64,000 nucleotides of DNA from Dillenia suffruticosa (taxonomy: Eukaryota > Streptophyta > Magnoliopsida > Dilleniales > Dilleniaceae), in contig JAVTVX010000001.1 of the NCBI GenBank assembly GCA_033439265.1, forward strand, positions 1,753,501 through 1,817,500. Direction: 5' to 3'. The notes under the pieces are model-generated. The model was not told the DNA's origin, did no database searches, and saw nothing but the letters and a program-made list of their open reading frames with translations. Made by a program: the position numbers and the translations under genes. Below are positions 1 through 12,513 of this stretch, in pieces. Position 1 is the stretch's first letter; the number at the start of each line of letters is the position of its first letter.

Positions 1-145
1 TGCCGATTACCGGATAAATTAGACATCGATACTTTGGTGATAGCTCTCTGCATGCATTATTCGTTTCATATTTGCTTGTGCGAAGCCCCGCGAAATAAGT
101 CGCATTTTATCCACTGGATGACAGAGTAGGGTAGCACCACCACAA

Positions 146-204
<59 letters not shown>

Positions 205-500
205 AGTGACGAATTTAATAATAAAAATTTTAAAAAAATTGAACGCAAGAGAGTGCCAATGCCCCCAAAAAGTGTAAATTTAAGACTTTACAATTAATAA
301 AGCCGTACTCTGATTCAACCATATAACAATATGAAATTCTAAACTCTTGGCGTACACTATAAATTCAAGTGTCATATAAACCTTTTCCATAAGGCATTGC
401 CAACAAGATGGATTGAAAAGCAAACTTAAAAGCGATACAACATCCAAAGCAATTATTTTTTTTTTGTACTTACATAGGGGCTCGAATTCGAGCATATTAG
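1..500. other. AT-rich intergenic stretch with (AT)n microsatellite
   Basis: No gene is recognised here. The stretch holds an A-run followed by an (AT)n tract at about 144-199 and short A/T-rich DNA leading to the small peptide gene at 501. Apparent reading frames across it only translate the AT repeat. Confidence 0.6.
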
Positions 501-737
501 ATGAGGAAGGGGAATGTGTCATTTGAGCTGAAGCTGGTTGGCACATCCAAAGTAATTATAATATTGTGCATTGTTGCTCTGGTGGTGAGCTCAGCTCCTA
601 TTGAGTTTGCAGAAGCTGTTCGTCCGACCACATGTATCTCCTACCCTGCCATATGCAAACACAGAGCAACGAGATGCACCCCTCGCTGCACCGGCGGATG
701 TATGGGAGAAATATATTGTTCCCCTCCAAATCAATAA
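501..737 (+). CDS. small secreted cysteine-rich peptide (78 aa), unrecognised
   Basis: A 78-residue frame begins at the ATG at 501 and ends at 737. Residues 1-17 are polar and basic, residues about 18-39 are a hydrophobic stretch (VIIILCIVALVVSSAP) ending near an AEA signal-peptidase-like site, so the product is probably secreted. The remaining ~38 residues carry six cysteines (TTC, AIC, TRC, PRC, GGC, IYC), enough for three disulfides. The layout, signal peptide plus six-Cys tail, is that of plant cysteine-rich peptides, but I do not recognise the exact spacing as a named family. It could be an antimicrobial or signalling peptide, or a chance or decayed frame. No neighbour helps to place it. 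Start chosen because the hydrophobic stretch sits just behind it. Confidence 0.45.
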   Translation: MRKGNVSFELKLVGTSKVIIILCIVALVVSSAPIEFAEAVRPTTCISYPAICKHRATRCTPRCTGGCMGEIYCSPPNQ

Positions 738-2259
738 CCGTCCAAGTACAACAATCCCATCCTTTGTATGCAACCAAGCAAGGTGGATGAACAGTAATTG
801 GAAGGATATACTAATACACCATCAAAGTTCAACGTTTAGAGAAGTCTACTGACATAATATAAACTTCTGCCCCCTAATTTTGAGTACGACAAAGAGGTTA
901 TGGGGATAATTTTTACTTGGCAATCTAGATATCGATTGCACTTATACTCCTTGCCAACCGAACTGTTCAATGTTGCCTAAGCTCTCAATAACATCCCAAT
1001 GGCTAATTTAGACATTTCAATTGCTAATTTAAACTTCTGCCCACCTTTTTTTTTCTCGCTTAATATTTTTTCATGCAGAGAAAGACTGGACTTATTAGCT
1101 GATTCCTGGGATCCGAATTCCATTGTTGTTGTTCTCCTTGTATTTGATTATCATTTACATATTAATTGGTTGACTTGGGAACACCAGGCATGCAACCCCT
1201 AGAACTAGATGATTGAGAGGATCATTGGAGAAGCTTTGATGCCAAGTCATCATCATCTAGTGGCATTTATGCCTTGGGAGATTGACCAGGTTTGCACCTT
1301 GGATGACTTTAGAAGCATATCTAACGCTCCATCTCACATTATTTTTTCCCACTTTTTGTACCATGACAAAACTTATATTTAATTTTAATGTTGTTGAACA
1401 TATTTATATATACACACACGTTTATAACTCACAATGTTACTGCATATCTTTCTGACCCAAGATTGCAACTCTTGTTGATTGCTATGAAAATTCATGGGAA
1501 ATAATGTAATAAAGCATATACTAATCCATATTAATGCCAACATCCAATCATCCACGAAATTGAGATAAATTCCATGATAAATCACAAATTCTGGTGAGCA
1601 CCAACTTCATGATTCCATTGAAGCAAATCCAAATTCTCAAGAGCGAAATTTACAGTTTAGAAGATGAAAGTATTCTCCGAAACTAGATCCAGAAAAAGAA
1701 AATGAGACAAAAAATATTATGACATGTGAAATCAAGGAATTTCTAATCTGTCAAGCTCTAAATGAAAATTAGACCAGTGAGAAGTTTGATAAGCACTGCA
1801 TCAGGCAGAAAAACAACTAGAAAAGAAAAATGTATTCCCCACCCATCCTTCAGACAGAATTTAAAACTTAACTTTAAATTACTTATTTTAGCAAGACATG
1901 TTCATGAAACGAAATGCCTCATTTTGTCTCGGGTGGTTAGCCGACTGATTCCACGGCCTATCCCAGAAGTGAAGATAAATATTGTATATATAATAGTGAA
2001 TTGCACCATGCAATAGGAAATAGAACAAGATCTTCCAAGATGCTATCACATGTTAGAAATTGGTTACTGCCATTTAGGCACAAAAAAACTCCCGTATGAT
2101 ATGTTTTGCAGCTCAAACAGCATATGCACATTCAAGTTATAACACAATAACATATCCTAACATCATACAAATCCCACTGTCAGCCACAAACTCACAAATA
2201 CCCTAAAATCTCTTCAGGCCAGTCATTACCACATGCCGCTCCAGACACCACGAGGAGCT
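738..2259. other. intergenic DNA and 3' flank of RPB8
   Basis: No conserved coding similarity is seen. About 840-1040 contains two short related blocks (AAACTTCTGCCC at 861 and 1030), a small local duplication. The right part, roughly 1950-2259, should hold the 3' UTR and polyadenylation region of the minus-strand RPB8 gene. Confidence 0.5.
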
Positions 2260-5200
2260 TCACACCTTCCTCATCAGGAGAAACAATCGCTGATCAAGCT
2301 CAAAGTTAGCAGCATTCGAAGGATCTCCTCTCAGCATCATCAGAAGCCCACCAAAAGAGACATATATATCCCTGATATCCAAATAAGAGACTAGAAGCAA
2401 TTTTCAACTTTAGTTTCTCAAGGCACAACAGGTAAAGCCACAAAACACATACACCTTCACTGGCCCCTTGTCTGGAGCTTCCTCAGAGATCTTATAAAGC
2501 TTTCCATGCATGACGTATTCAAATTTGTCAGCAAGAGACTTCCTACCACCCTGAAACAAAAACACAATGTGAGTGTTTAAAACAAGGTACGAACACAAAG
2601 AAAAATTAGTCATGGTCATTTTTTTTTTTAACTATCCCATGTTTGTAGCAAAAACTTAGTTAATCTTAGTGCAAATACGTAAACTTCCTTTCTAACTTGT
2701 TCATAATTCAAGGTCAAACAACATCCCTAAAGAACCTCATTGTTCAACCAGCAAGCTTTAATCATGCTTCTTATCATCCTCATTCCCCACATATATCCAA
2801 ATTTGATATACTAGGCCCAAAAGGGGTCGTTTGTGTGTATCTTGTGCATCTGTTTTTACTATTCATTTTTCCGGACCATTCCTAGAGCTCAAGATTTTGC
2901 TACCATAATTCATCTCTCATTTTGTCCTTCACAAGCCTCAACCTCAAAATCACAAAAAATACATACTCCTATAAACATGTTTAATCACCCTTCTAGCTGA
3001 AGTGAGCCAGAGATGGATATCACTATCCACGTCAGGTTAAGAAATCAATTGGAGAAAATTTCAATCATATCATATGCTAACAGCTAATGGCATAAAAACG
3101 CAGACATAATACAAAAAATCGTTATAGTACAATGTGTTGTAAATCCCTATTCGAAATGTACAATTTTATGCTCTTATATTCACTCGAGCTCAATATTTTC
3201 AAAAACTCTCAACCTAGTTTAACAACTTCCCCGACGAAACCAGTCAAATAGAACCCCGTTTTAACAACCATAAATTCAACGACCGCATGCCAAGATTAAA
3301 CATAACAATAAATAAAATCGCGAAAGGAAGAACAAAAGCACTAAATCCTGCGGAAGAGAATGCACCTGGTATAGTAGCCAGAGTCAGGGGTTCCATCTAA
3401 ATTCGAAGTGGGGGCCAAAACCATAGTGAATTTATCACCAACACGAAGCGGGTATATCTCCGTATTCACATCCAATTGCATGTACATTTCAAACTGTTCG
3501 CTCTTGTTGGACACAATTCTAGACACTAAAACCATTATACAATTATAATAAACTGTTAGCTAATTAAGCAAGATGAATTCCACCCAAAAAGAAAAAAAAA
3601 AAAAAAATCTCTAAGGGAAGTTGTTGGAATTTAATTGATTCGATTCACATGCAGCGGAAGCATTCGAACAATTTTCGGAAAAACAAATATAGATCGGATA
3701 TAGGGTATAAATACCTCGAATGTGTAGAGGCTCCAAAAGATCAATCGAACATCCCTCGATCCGATTTCGCGGTCGGGATGGTGATCACAAGGTTAGTCGA
3801 ATCACCACCACAGTGTCACAACGCCGCAACCCTCAATCCGGTGATTTTAGCGACGGGGAAATTTTCCTTCACGAAAATTTCTCATTCCCTCATTCTATGT
3901 TTTTCTCTCTCAAAGAAGAACATCGAAAAAAAAAAAAAAAGCATTGTGTTTTTGTTACATTACTAAATGGGTTAATTGGGGAGAGGTTATTAAATCAAAA
4001 TGGGAGTTATGGGAAGTTATCCCATAACCCCTCAAATGCCCCACGATGGGCAATATTAAAACCAATATCTCCCACTTGCACACGAGGGCATTTTACTTCC
4101 GTCGCAAGATCACAACTCATGAGATCTTTCTTATCACCCTGCTGGACTTTCATACAGGATTGGGCGTCGTGCGACCGGCGAGTACACCTGCAAGTAAAGA
4201 CCTCTCGATACACCTGTTAGGATGATCGAAAAGCCATCGTTAGTATCTAAAATAACTCGCTGTACCCCAGATCCAAGACTAATTACATCCATCGAACTAT
4301 TTTCCTCAACGAAGGTAATCCCCGATAAATGTTCGACTGTGTATCCACTATTATGCTTACATCCCAACATGGACAGACAAAATAGGCTAGCCAGTGAATA
4401 CAATACAATGATATAATGTCAATTGATCTTCCTTTTCCCAAACTCGAATCTATTAGCCTCAATTCAGCTGCTTTCCCAGACCTGTCCCTCAGACCTCAAT
4501 TTATCTTCCGGGCCATCGGTAAACAGACTAAAGTAGCATTACTGAGTCAAGACTTCTAGAAACAGCCGAAAGTGATAAGGGTACAAGAGATCACACTCAA
4601 TGGATCTCGGATCTCATACAGTGAAAACGGGGATCTAAAGAATATCAATGTCTCAAAATGATGTTTCCACTATCCCTGATCGTCATATCACACACGGTAT
4701 GAAACGCGTGCCACAGTGTTATTCCCTCATCTCTCAAAAGGGCATATGTCAGATTTCTCTAACACTGTACAGGTATGGGACTCAGTCTACACATAAGACT
4801 TTACCCAAAGATCTCAGAGAGAGTATCTCAGAGACAATATCACAAATCGTAGGTGATATCTGAGATCTCAAACCTGGCTGCTTACAGACAACATGGATGT
4901 GAGTATTTCCGTGTCGGTCATATCGTATATGATCTCATCCTGAACACATATCAGGGCGACTTATGTTCTAATAGGGCCACTCTCAAAGCCTCTTACGACT
5001 AGAATTCGTCTCATCTCCGCTCACTCAGAGTCGAAGGTGGTCACTCGTGTGAGAGAGTCGACCACGCCTGCCTGACATATCATTTATCACAACAAATCAG
5101 AAAATATATGACAATAAAATAGTGCTATAAGTAAGTGACTTTATCATGCACTCATGTCATATATATAGAACGCAATAAGCATCAGCACAAAGTGAGAAAT

Positions 5201-8200
5201 GTTAATATACATATAAACCCTATGATTCCTATATCTCATACAGGAATCTCTCATAATGGGTTTATTGAAGGTATCAGCCAACATGCTGTATAGTAATGTA
5301 TTTAATTTGTCACTTCACCCTTCTCGGTGATGTATCTCATAACGTAGTATTAAGTATCAATGTGTTTAGACTTATTGATACTTAGGGTCTCAAGTGTGAT
5401 CAAGGGCGGCCTGATTTTCTCAATAAATCATCACTGGCCTCCCACTGTTTGCCACAATCCCTAAGTGATTCAGAAATTTCTGGAGCCAAACACTCTCTTG
5501 AACTACAGCTGAGTGTACCACAAGCTCAGCCTCTATCGTAGATAGAGATATGTAGGTTTGCTTCTTGCTACTCCAAGACAGCAAAACCTGACATGGATTT
5601 ACATACTTTCAGATCACCAACTCGGTTGGTATCTGAATACCCGACAACACAAGATGCAAATCACCTCCTTCTTAACACAAGGAGAGGTCCGCAGTTCTCT
5701 CGAGATATCTCAGAATCCTTTCACTACTCTCCAGTGATTCCTTCTAGGATTCGATCAATACCTAATTACCATACTGACTGCAAAGCAAATGTTTGATCGT
5801 GTACGCAACACTGTGTATTTCAGGGTACCCAATGCACTGGTACAAGGGACTCTACTTATTTCCATTGCCCTTCACTAAGTCTTAAGGCTTATGTCAAGAA
5901 TTAGCGTTTAACCTTTTAACAATAAGAGTATCTTTAGGGTCGTAGTCGATCTTCTCGAAGCGCTCAAGAACTTCCTTGATGTTGAACTCCTGTGAATGAG
6001 TTAACACCTGTTTTGAGCGATTCCTCTGGATCTTGACTTCGAGGAAGAACTGAGTCTTACCCATGTCCTTCACATCAAGACTCGACAATGTCCACATCAT
6101 CGTGGTCATGAGATACTCTCTGTTGTTCCCAATCAACAGAATGTCATTCATATAAGGACATGATCACAAGAACGTAAAAGGTATGCGCGATGATCCTCCT
6201 CGATCATCACTAAAATATGAGATATCACCTTCTCGTGAAACCTCAAACGCTACTGCCTGGATTGATGATTAAGGTTGCATGTCGACTTCCAAAGTCAATG
6301 GACCTTATCATTCTGATCTATAGGAATAAAGCCAGATGACTGTTCCTTATAGATCTTCTCATCCAAAACTCCACTCAGGAGAACAGTCTCAACGTTCATT
6401 TGGTTTACTCTAGATTTATATCATGTCCACGACAATCGCTAAAGTAAACGGATCGAGATAATCTCGCCCTTAGTCTGAGTAACCCATGGTTATCAGACAA
6501 GCCTTATACCTCAACACCGATCCATCGGCCTTTTTCTTGATGTTGAGAACCCACATGTTCTCAACGGCCCTACTACCCTCAGGCAAATTAACTAGATCTT
6601 AGATCTCGTTGATTCTCATCAACTCCTTTTATCCATGGCCTTTAATCAATGGCTCTCCACAGAACCCCTAAGAACCTCTTGGACAGTTAAAAGATTTCTC
6701 GTAATCCTCAAGAGTCACACTGAGAGCCTCTCCCTCAATCGGGAAGCGACGGTTAGGTACGCGTCCTCGACTACTCTTAAGAGGAGGGGAAACCTTTTTA
6801 ACCTTTAGATGAATCGCTCCCACTCGGACCTAGATCCATAATGGATTCTTGAGTCCTGCCACTGGGATTAGCCAACCACTAGGCTTATCCATCTCATAGA
6901 AGGTAAAGTCCCAATTGCTTTCATAGCTCATAGAGTTTAGGGTGTCATCTGTATGTTCATTAGATACAATCCCCTGGTGTGTTCTGAGTATCTCATAGAA
7001 ATACATCCTTTTTCTCGCAGGCCTTACTCACCATGTAAATGTGAAAAATAGTGAACATACGCGACACAACCCCATAATCTCAAATGGCTAAGGTCAAGAC
7101 TGTCTCCTTGTCCAAAGCTCATATGGAGTACTGACCGCGGACTTTTATAGAACACGATTGAGGACGTAGGCTGCAACCAATAACGTATTTCCCCAATGGG
7201 AAACGAGTCAATTGGTTTGCGCCATCATCGACCTCACCGTCTCAAACAAAGTCATATTCCTCTCTCACAGCTACTCTACTCTACTGAGTAGCAAGGAATA
7301 GTCAGTTTTTCACAATGCCCTTTTTGAAAGAAAGTTCTTCAGACAAATACTAGCGCTCTCGTTCGGTTATGAGAGTCTCCACGTTCAAGTCTTACGGATT
7401 CTCAATCTCGCTAGTAAACCTCCTGAAGCATCTCAATATCTCAGACTTGTGCGAGATCGGATCAACGTAACCAAAATGCATGTAATTGTCTGTGAACGTA
7501 TTAGAGTACTCAACACCATCTCAGGTTCTCACGTTCATAAGACCATAGATGTCGGAATGATCCGACTGCAATAGAGTCCCAGCCTTGATTGCATTGTTGA
7601 ATGGTTTTCTTATAAGTTTGTCATTCAAGCAAGACTGGTTAGCGGGCCTTACAGACCACTCACTGCTAACCGGTTTGTCCTCTCTCACACTAAGAGGATA
7701 ACAAGAAATACCATTGGAAGTAATCACTTCGAGTGCATATAGTCCCTCACGGACCAATATAAAACCAATCAAAGTATTGTCGTAATATATTGAAAATTAT
7801 AAAATCTCCAAATTAATAGAGCATATCCTAAACTGAAATCAAGTTCCGTCGAATATCCAAAACGTAAATGACGTACAGAGTTTAGCAACTTTGCAACTCC
7901 AAGTTGCAAGTACTAATTCCTCTGATGTCGACAAACGCTCCGTTTTAGTATGTAAATCCTCCTTTTCGAGGACTCACTAAGCGGAATTATATAAGCGCGC
8001 TCCTATCTCGAGCTACGTAGTCGGTTGCTCCCGTGTTCATAATCCACGAAGGAGAGAAAACAGAGAGTTATTCAAACTACGTAAAGAAGAAAGAGTTAAT
8101 TTTCACTCGTCGCACTCACGAGCGAAATGACCAAATCTATTATAGGTAACACTATACCTTGGTCGAATTCAACTCTTTCTCGCTGCGCATTAATATCATC

Positions 8201-10899
8201 GGTTTTCTCGGTTGTTTTCTTCTTACCTAAATCTCGAGTCTCACAGGAGTCCTTGCTCGACTCCTCCGCATAAGCATGACCCGAATATAGCCTACTCGCC
8301 TCTAGGTACTCCTACTCGAGTTCACTGTGCCTAGTCACATTAGTGAAAGTACGAATACTTTTATCGTATGTGAAATAGACTTTCATGATTTCTCATGAAT
8401 CAGGTAAAGAACTGGATCGCATCCAGCACAAGAAAACATATCCGAAATGGGCTCGGTCACATTCCCCAACTCTACGACCATACTCGACATTGTTATCGGA
8501 TGTTACATTATCGTATGATCAATCATTTTCTTATAAGTTATTACACTTATAAGTCAGTATCCTCATCTCAGGATTTGTAAGAGCACCACAATGTTCTTTA
8601 TAGGGTGAACCTAACCGATAAAACTATAGGATATTGCTTATAAACTGAGATCATATCATCACGCATGCTACTCAAGAGAATTGCCCAAACTCGGCCATTA
8701 TTCCTCTTCCATGCACGTGATGTCCCCTAATCTCGTCTGTCTGAGGTGTGGTACCTTCCCCAAAGTCCACTATCTCATGCCTCAGGATTTTAATTAGATA
8801 TTGCCCCTCGAGGATAAATTGAATCTACCGGTGAAAATCAAGTAATTATCACCATTCAATTTTATCTTCCTTACAAAGATCTAATACGACAATTTTAAAA
8901 GCAGTCAAATAGATATTCGTGACTTGTGATACTTATTTTCACATTTTGTGCACTTTTCGAATCAACATGACCCAAATAATTCGAATACAAATCCCAAAAT
9001 GAGCGTATAAATCAACAGACACCATACACCACAATCTGGGATTGCATCTTACCATTCGGATTAGGATTCCGTACACAAAAACCCACAAAAAATCACTCTT
9101 ATGGAAGTAGGAACCTCAAAAAATAGAAAAATTTCAATTCTTGACGACCGAACTTGCCGTCGGGAGGTTCCACGCGCCGCCACAAGCCGCCACGCGCCGC
9201 CACAAGCCGCCACGCGCCGCCACAAGCCGCCACGCGCCTGCCACGCGCCGCCAGCTTGCTGGGCATGCGCCAGACTCGCGGCGCGCCTCACACGCGCTTC
9301 CACGCGCCTGCGCGGCTCGGCTCACGCGCGCCCAGTCGCGGCGCGCTTTACACGCGCTTCCACGCGCCAAGAGTGGCTTGGCTCACGCGCGCCCAGTCTC
9401 GGTGCCAGGCTCACGTGCCTTCACGCGCTGAGCCGTGTCGAGCCGGGTCTAGACCGGGTCGGTCAACGGGTCATGGTTTGACCCGATCGCCCGGTCAACG
9501 GGTCGAGATCCGACCCGAAAATCCCGTTCACGCTCCTCTTTAGCGCGTGAAGAACACGCGCCATCTCCAAAGCTCCAGACGCGCCTTACGGCGCGTGAGC
9601 TGCACGCGCCAGGGTCGGACCTCTTCGTCTTCACCCGAAAATTTTTGTATCCGGGTCTTTCGACCCGGTATCCAAAAAAAAACATTTGTCGGATCTATTT
9701 TCGCCGGATTTTTTATAAAATTTCTTATTCCATTTATTCCAAGTATCATTGACTCGATTTTTGGAATAATCGGGCACTAATTTCGACATATTTTGGATCC
9801 AAAATTTCGGCCCTCCGCGGCCTATTTGAAACCACAATTTCCGGCCACAATTATACGCAATATATATATCAAATCGAAGAGCATGAAACGAGGAATACAG
9901 ATCTATAAGTTTCATGCATTGATTTACCCTAAATCTCGACAAATCTGTGGTTGAGTGATTGAGTCACTATTCATGGCCGAAATTTTCAACCAGAATTTTC
10001 CTCGCCTAATCGTGCTCAGAAAATTACAAAAAAATTGTTTTCGTGTTCTACGGATCATGGGTAACATAGTGATGTTTTCGGATTCACGAAACTTATCCGT
10101 AATCCGAACCCCAAATTTTATACCATATATTTTTATACTCGAAAAATTAAATCCGAAAAATTTATTTTTCCTAATCCAACGTACGCTCTGATACCAATGT
10201 TGGAATTTAATTGATTCGATTCACATGCAGCGGAAGCATTCGAACAATTTTCGGAAAAACAAATATAGATCAGATATAGGGTATAAATACCTCGAATGTG
10301 TAGAGGCTCCAAAAGATCAATCAAACATCCCTCGATCCGATTTCGCGGTCGGGATGGTGATCACAAGGTTAGTCGAATCACCACCACAGTGTCACAACGC
10401 CGCAACCCTCGATCCGGTGATTTTAGCGACGGGGAAATTTTCCTTCACGAAAATTTCTCATTCCCTCATTCTATGTTTTTCTCTCTCAAAGAAGAACATC
10501 GAAAAAAAAAAAAAAGCATTGTGTTTTTGTTACATTACTAAATGGGTTAATTGGGGAGAGGTTATTAAATCAAAATGGGAGTTATGGGAAGTTATCCCAT
10601 AACCCCTCAAATGCCCCACGATGGGCAATATTAAAACCAATAGAAGTTCATTATAGTAATTTTCAGATCATTTAAAGGAACCCCAATTCATGTCCTTACA
10701 ATTTTGACACAACAATTGGTTTATCATAAGTGCTAGACAAACTTCTGAGATTACACTTCCACAAAGGTTTAAATCCTGTTGCATAACCATTCAAAAAGAC
10801 CAAGAAAGCAGACAAAGAGGGCAGACCTTTGTCGAACTTTTTACCATCTGGGTTTAATTGATCTACCGTGAAGATATCCTGAAACAGAATCTCAACCAT
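2260..10899 (-). CDS. NRPB8: RNA polymerases I/II/III common subunit RPABC3 (RPB8)
   Basis: RPB8 is a small OB-fold subunit shared by the nuclear RNA polymerases. Four minus-strand exons are read: 10827-10899, 3366-3525, 2453-2542 (or to 2550) and 2260-2371. Exon 1 begins [21 protein letters not shown]; exon 2 carries [19 protein letters not shown] and [11 protein letters not shown]; exon 3 [16 protein letters not shown]; exon 4 [15 protein letters not shown] and [14 protein letters not shown], all RPB8 family landmarks. Donors are GTCTGC, GTGCAT and GTATGT; acceptors are TAG, CAG (or the GTAG 8 bases on) and CAG. With the best CAG acceptor of exon 3 the frame is off by one base; using the next AG keeps frame and gives 144 aa, near the usual 146. 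One C may be missing at the end of exon 2. Intron 1 is about 7.3 kb because a Copia element lies in it, in the same orientation. Confidence 0.9.
3622..4067 (-). repeat. 3' LTR of the RPB8-intron Copia element
   Basis: This is the left copy, and the 3' LTR because the element reads on the minus strand. It runs TATTGG...CCAACA on that strand, so its outer base pair is TA rather than the usual TG, in both copies. It differs from the other copy at three transitions and one A-run length. Confidence 0.9.
4068..4078 (-). other. polypurine tract of Copia element
   Basis: Directly inside the 3' LTR the minus strand reads AAGTGGGAGA, the standard plant Copia purine tract used for plus-strand priming. 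It fixes the element's orientation. Confidence 0.8.
9160..9620. repeat. GC-rich minisatellite in the Copia leader
   Basis: A strongly GC-rich block within otherwise AT-rich DNA. About 9170-9240 is a tandem array of a 21-bp unit built from GCCGCCACAAGCC and GCCACGCG; farther on, CACGCGCTTCCACGCGCC and GCTCACGCGCGCCCAGTC recur. It lies between the primer-binding site and the gag remnant, so it is the element's untranslated leader. Open frames through it are low-complexity and not proteins. Confidence 0.75.
10185..10196 (-). other. primer-binding site (initiator Met tRNA type)
   Basis: The minus strand reads TGGTATCAGAGC one base inside the 5' LTR, the standard plant Copia primer site matching the initiator methionine tRNA 3' end. 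Confidence 0.9.
10198..10642 (-). repeat. 5' LTR of the RPB8-intron Copia element
   Basis: The right copy, promoter-bearing for the minus-strand element. It is near-identical to the left copy over about 445 bases and is followed by the second GAAGT target copy. Confidence 0.9.
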
Positions 10900-11185
10900 T
10901 TCTACAAGTAGTGTTAGATCTTTTGATTCTATCTCGCCCCTCTTTCACGCCCTTCGTAGAATAAAACCCTGAGACACAAAAACAGAGGGTTTTGTTTTGA
11001 ATATGCTGTGTACGCCAGATAAAGTAACAGGTAAGTGTCTGTTATGTATCACAAGCCAATAGGAAAATTTGTGGCGACAGTGGCAATTTCGTCCAATTGT
11101 GAGAAAAACTAATTCTTGGGACAGGTGTAGGTTAGTACTTGTCCTCTTATTATGCATTCAATTTGGAAAGTTGACGCTTGAGCCG
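10900..11185. promoter_or_regulatory. divergent promoter between RPB8 and FKBP16-3-like gene
   Basis: Only 286 bp separate the RPB8 start codon (minus) from the FKBP start codon (plus). Visible elements are a CCAAT at about 11055-11059 and an AAACCCTGA telo-box-like motif near 10965, common in housekeeping promoters. No clear TATA box is placed. The arrangement implies a shared bidirectional promoter; this is inference. Confidence 0.55.
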
Positions 11186-12410
11186 ATGGCGTCTTCTCTC
11201 TTACTTCCACTGGGTAATTTTTAATTTATTCCATTTATTCCATTTTTTTATTATTATTTTTTATTTTCACAATTTCATGCAAATGGTAACCTTAAAAGTT
11301 AAAACTATGTTTTTCTTTTTAATGTTTTTCCTTTGCCAGTTTCTGTTAATAAGGCATTGGGGATACTAAAACCTTAAAAATTTGATTTTGAATTTTTGGT
11401 TCTAGCTAATAATTATTCAACGATCATTTGTTTTGGTGTATCTAGGTTCACGTTTGGTCAAGTTTTTGACAAATAATCATCAAACAAATTTTGGAGACAA
11501 AGTTCAAGGTGTGGTTTTGGGATGCACAATTGCTGAAAACAATTCTAAAACTCCCAGAATTAGCAGTGTCGGCGCCGGGATGCCATTGGTTTAGTCATTG
11601 GAGTTTCAGGCATGTCTATTGGTTTATTAAATGCAAAGGAGAAAAGCCCAAACCATGTGATTCCACATGTGAAAAGGAGGTTGAAAATGTATGGTGAGAC
11701 TACAATAACACCCTTATCTTGCCATTTCTTTCATTAGTTCTAGTTTTGAAATTTGATCAAATTAAGTTACTTGTGTTGTCTAACTAACCTTGAACTTTTC
11801 CGAAACTTGCTAAGATACTCTCAGCACATAGCGATGTGAAACTTTGTCTAATTGCTGAATTTCCAAAATACAAGATTGGAGGTTCTACATTGTTCACAAA
11901 ATAGGTTTGGAGGGTGATTTGGCAGACTTTAGCGTGTAAGGAAACCAATTTAGGCTATGTAAATTGGCCATCAAGGAAAGGCTGCATTAATCTATTTGAG
12001 AACAATGAATGCTCTTTCTGATTTTTCCACGCCTATTAGTGCCTTCATATCAGTTATTAAATATATATCTGTTGTTAGCTCAAGTGTATATTCCTTGGAG
12101 AAACACATCCAAACCTTCTACGAATTGCAATTCAGTCATGCAATGTGCTACTTAGAATGTCAAGGGATTGTGTTGGGTAAAATAAAGGATATCTGTTTGG
12201 CCCATTGAGTTGTAGGCACCTATTGAGCGCATTCCACTTACCTGATGCATAATTTGGAAGGCTAGGAAATTGTCAATCAACAAAAACCAAGGGGCAGCTG
12301 TTTGACCTCTCTGTGTTTTCAAAGCATTTGTTATGTATACTTCTGAAGACCATCTGCAGAACTAATTCACACAGGATTCAATATGTTGGATCAATAGTCA
12401 TCAGTGTCCC

Positions 12411-12513
12411 TCAGGACAGCTCAAGCGGTAGAACTTCTCTACTTCCATCCTCCCTTCTCCGTTTCGAAACCGCTTGGTTACATCTCCTTGTACCAAAAAA
12501 AAAAAAAAAAAAG
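12411..12513 (+). mobile_element. tRNA-derived SINE-like insertion with A-tail
   Basis: In the FKBP intron 2: an A-box-like AGCTCAAGCGGTAGA, a B-box-like GTTTCGAAACC about 50 bases on, and an A-tail at about 12495-12512. This is the layout of a plant tRNA-derived SINE. Ends are approximate. Confidence 0.5.

Larger units (their letters stand above)
3622..10642 (-). mobile_element. Ty1/Copia LTR retrotransposon, interior decayed, inside RPB8 intron 1
   Basis: Two direct repeats (3622-4067 and 10198-10642) bound the element and a 5-bp target duplication GAAGT flanks it (3617-3621, 10643-10647). On the minus strand the primer-binding site TGGTATCAGAGC follows the right repeat and a purine tract AAGTGGGAGA precedes the left one, so transcription runs right to left. 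Decayed pieces read in order on that strand: a zinc knuckle GHFAREC near 8110-8135, integrase-like [12 protein letters not shown] at about 7521-7570, and a reverse transcriptase piece at 5894-6151 ([26 protein letters not shown]). No frame longer than about 90 codons survives, so it cannot encode its own proteins. Order gag-integrase-RT is that of Copia. Confidence 0.9.

Noticed and set aside
9170-9240. Possible CRISPR-like array
   Set aside because: The repeat units are directly adjacent with no unique spacers; it is a eukaryotic minisatellite.
9061-9543. Several overlapping Arg/Ala/His-rich frames
   Set aside because: Products of the GC-rich minisatellite in the Copia leader, open on both strands.
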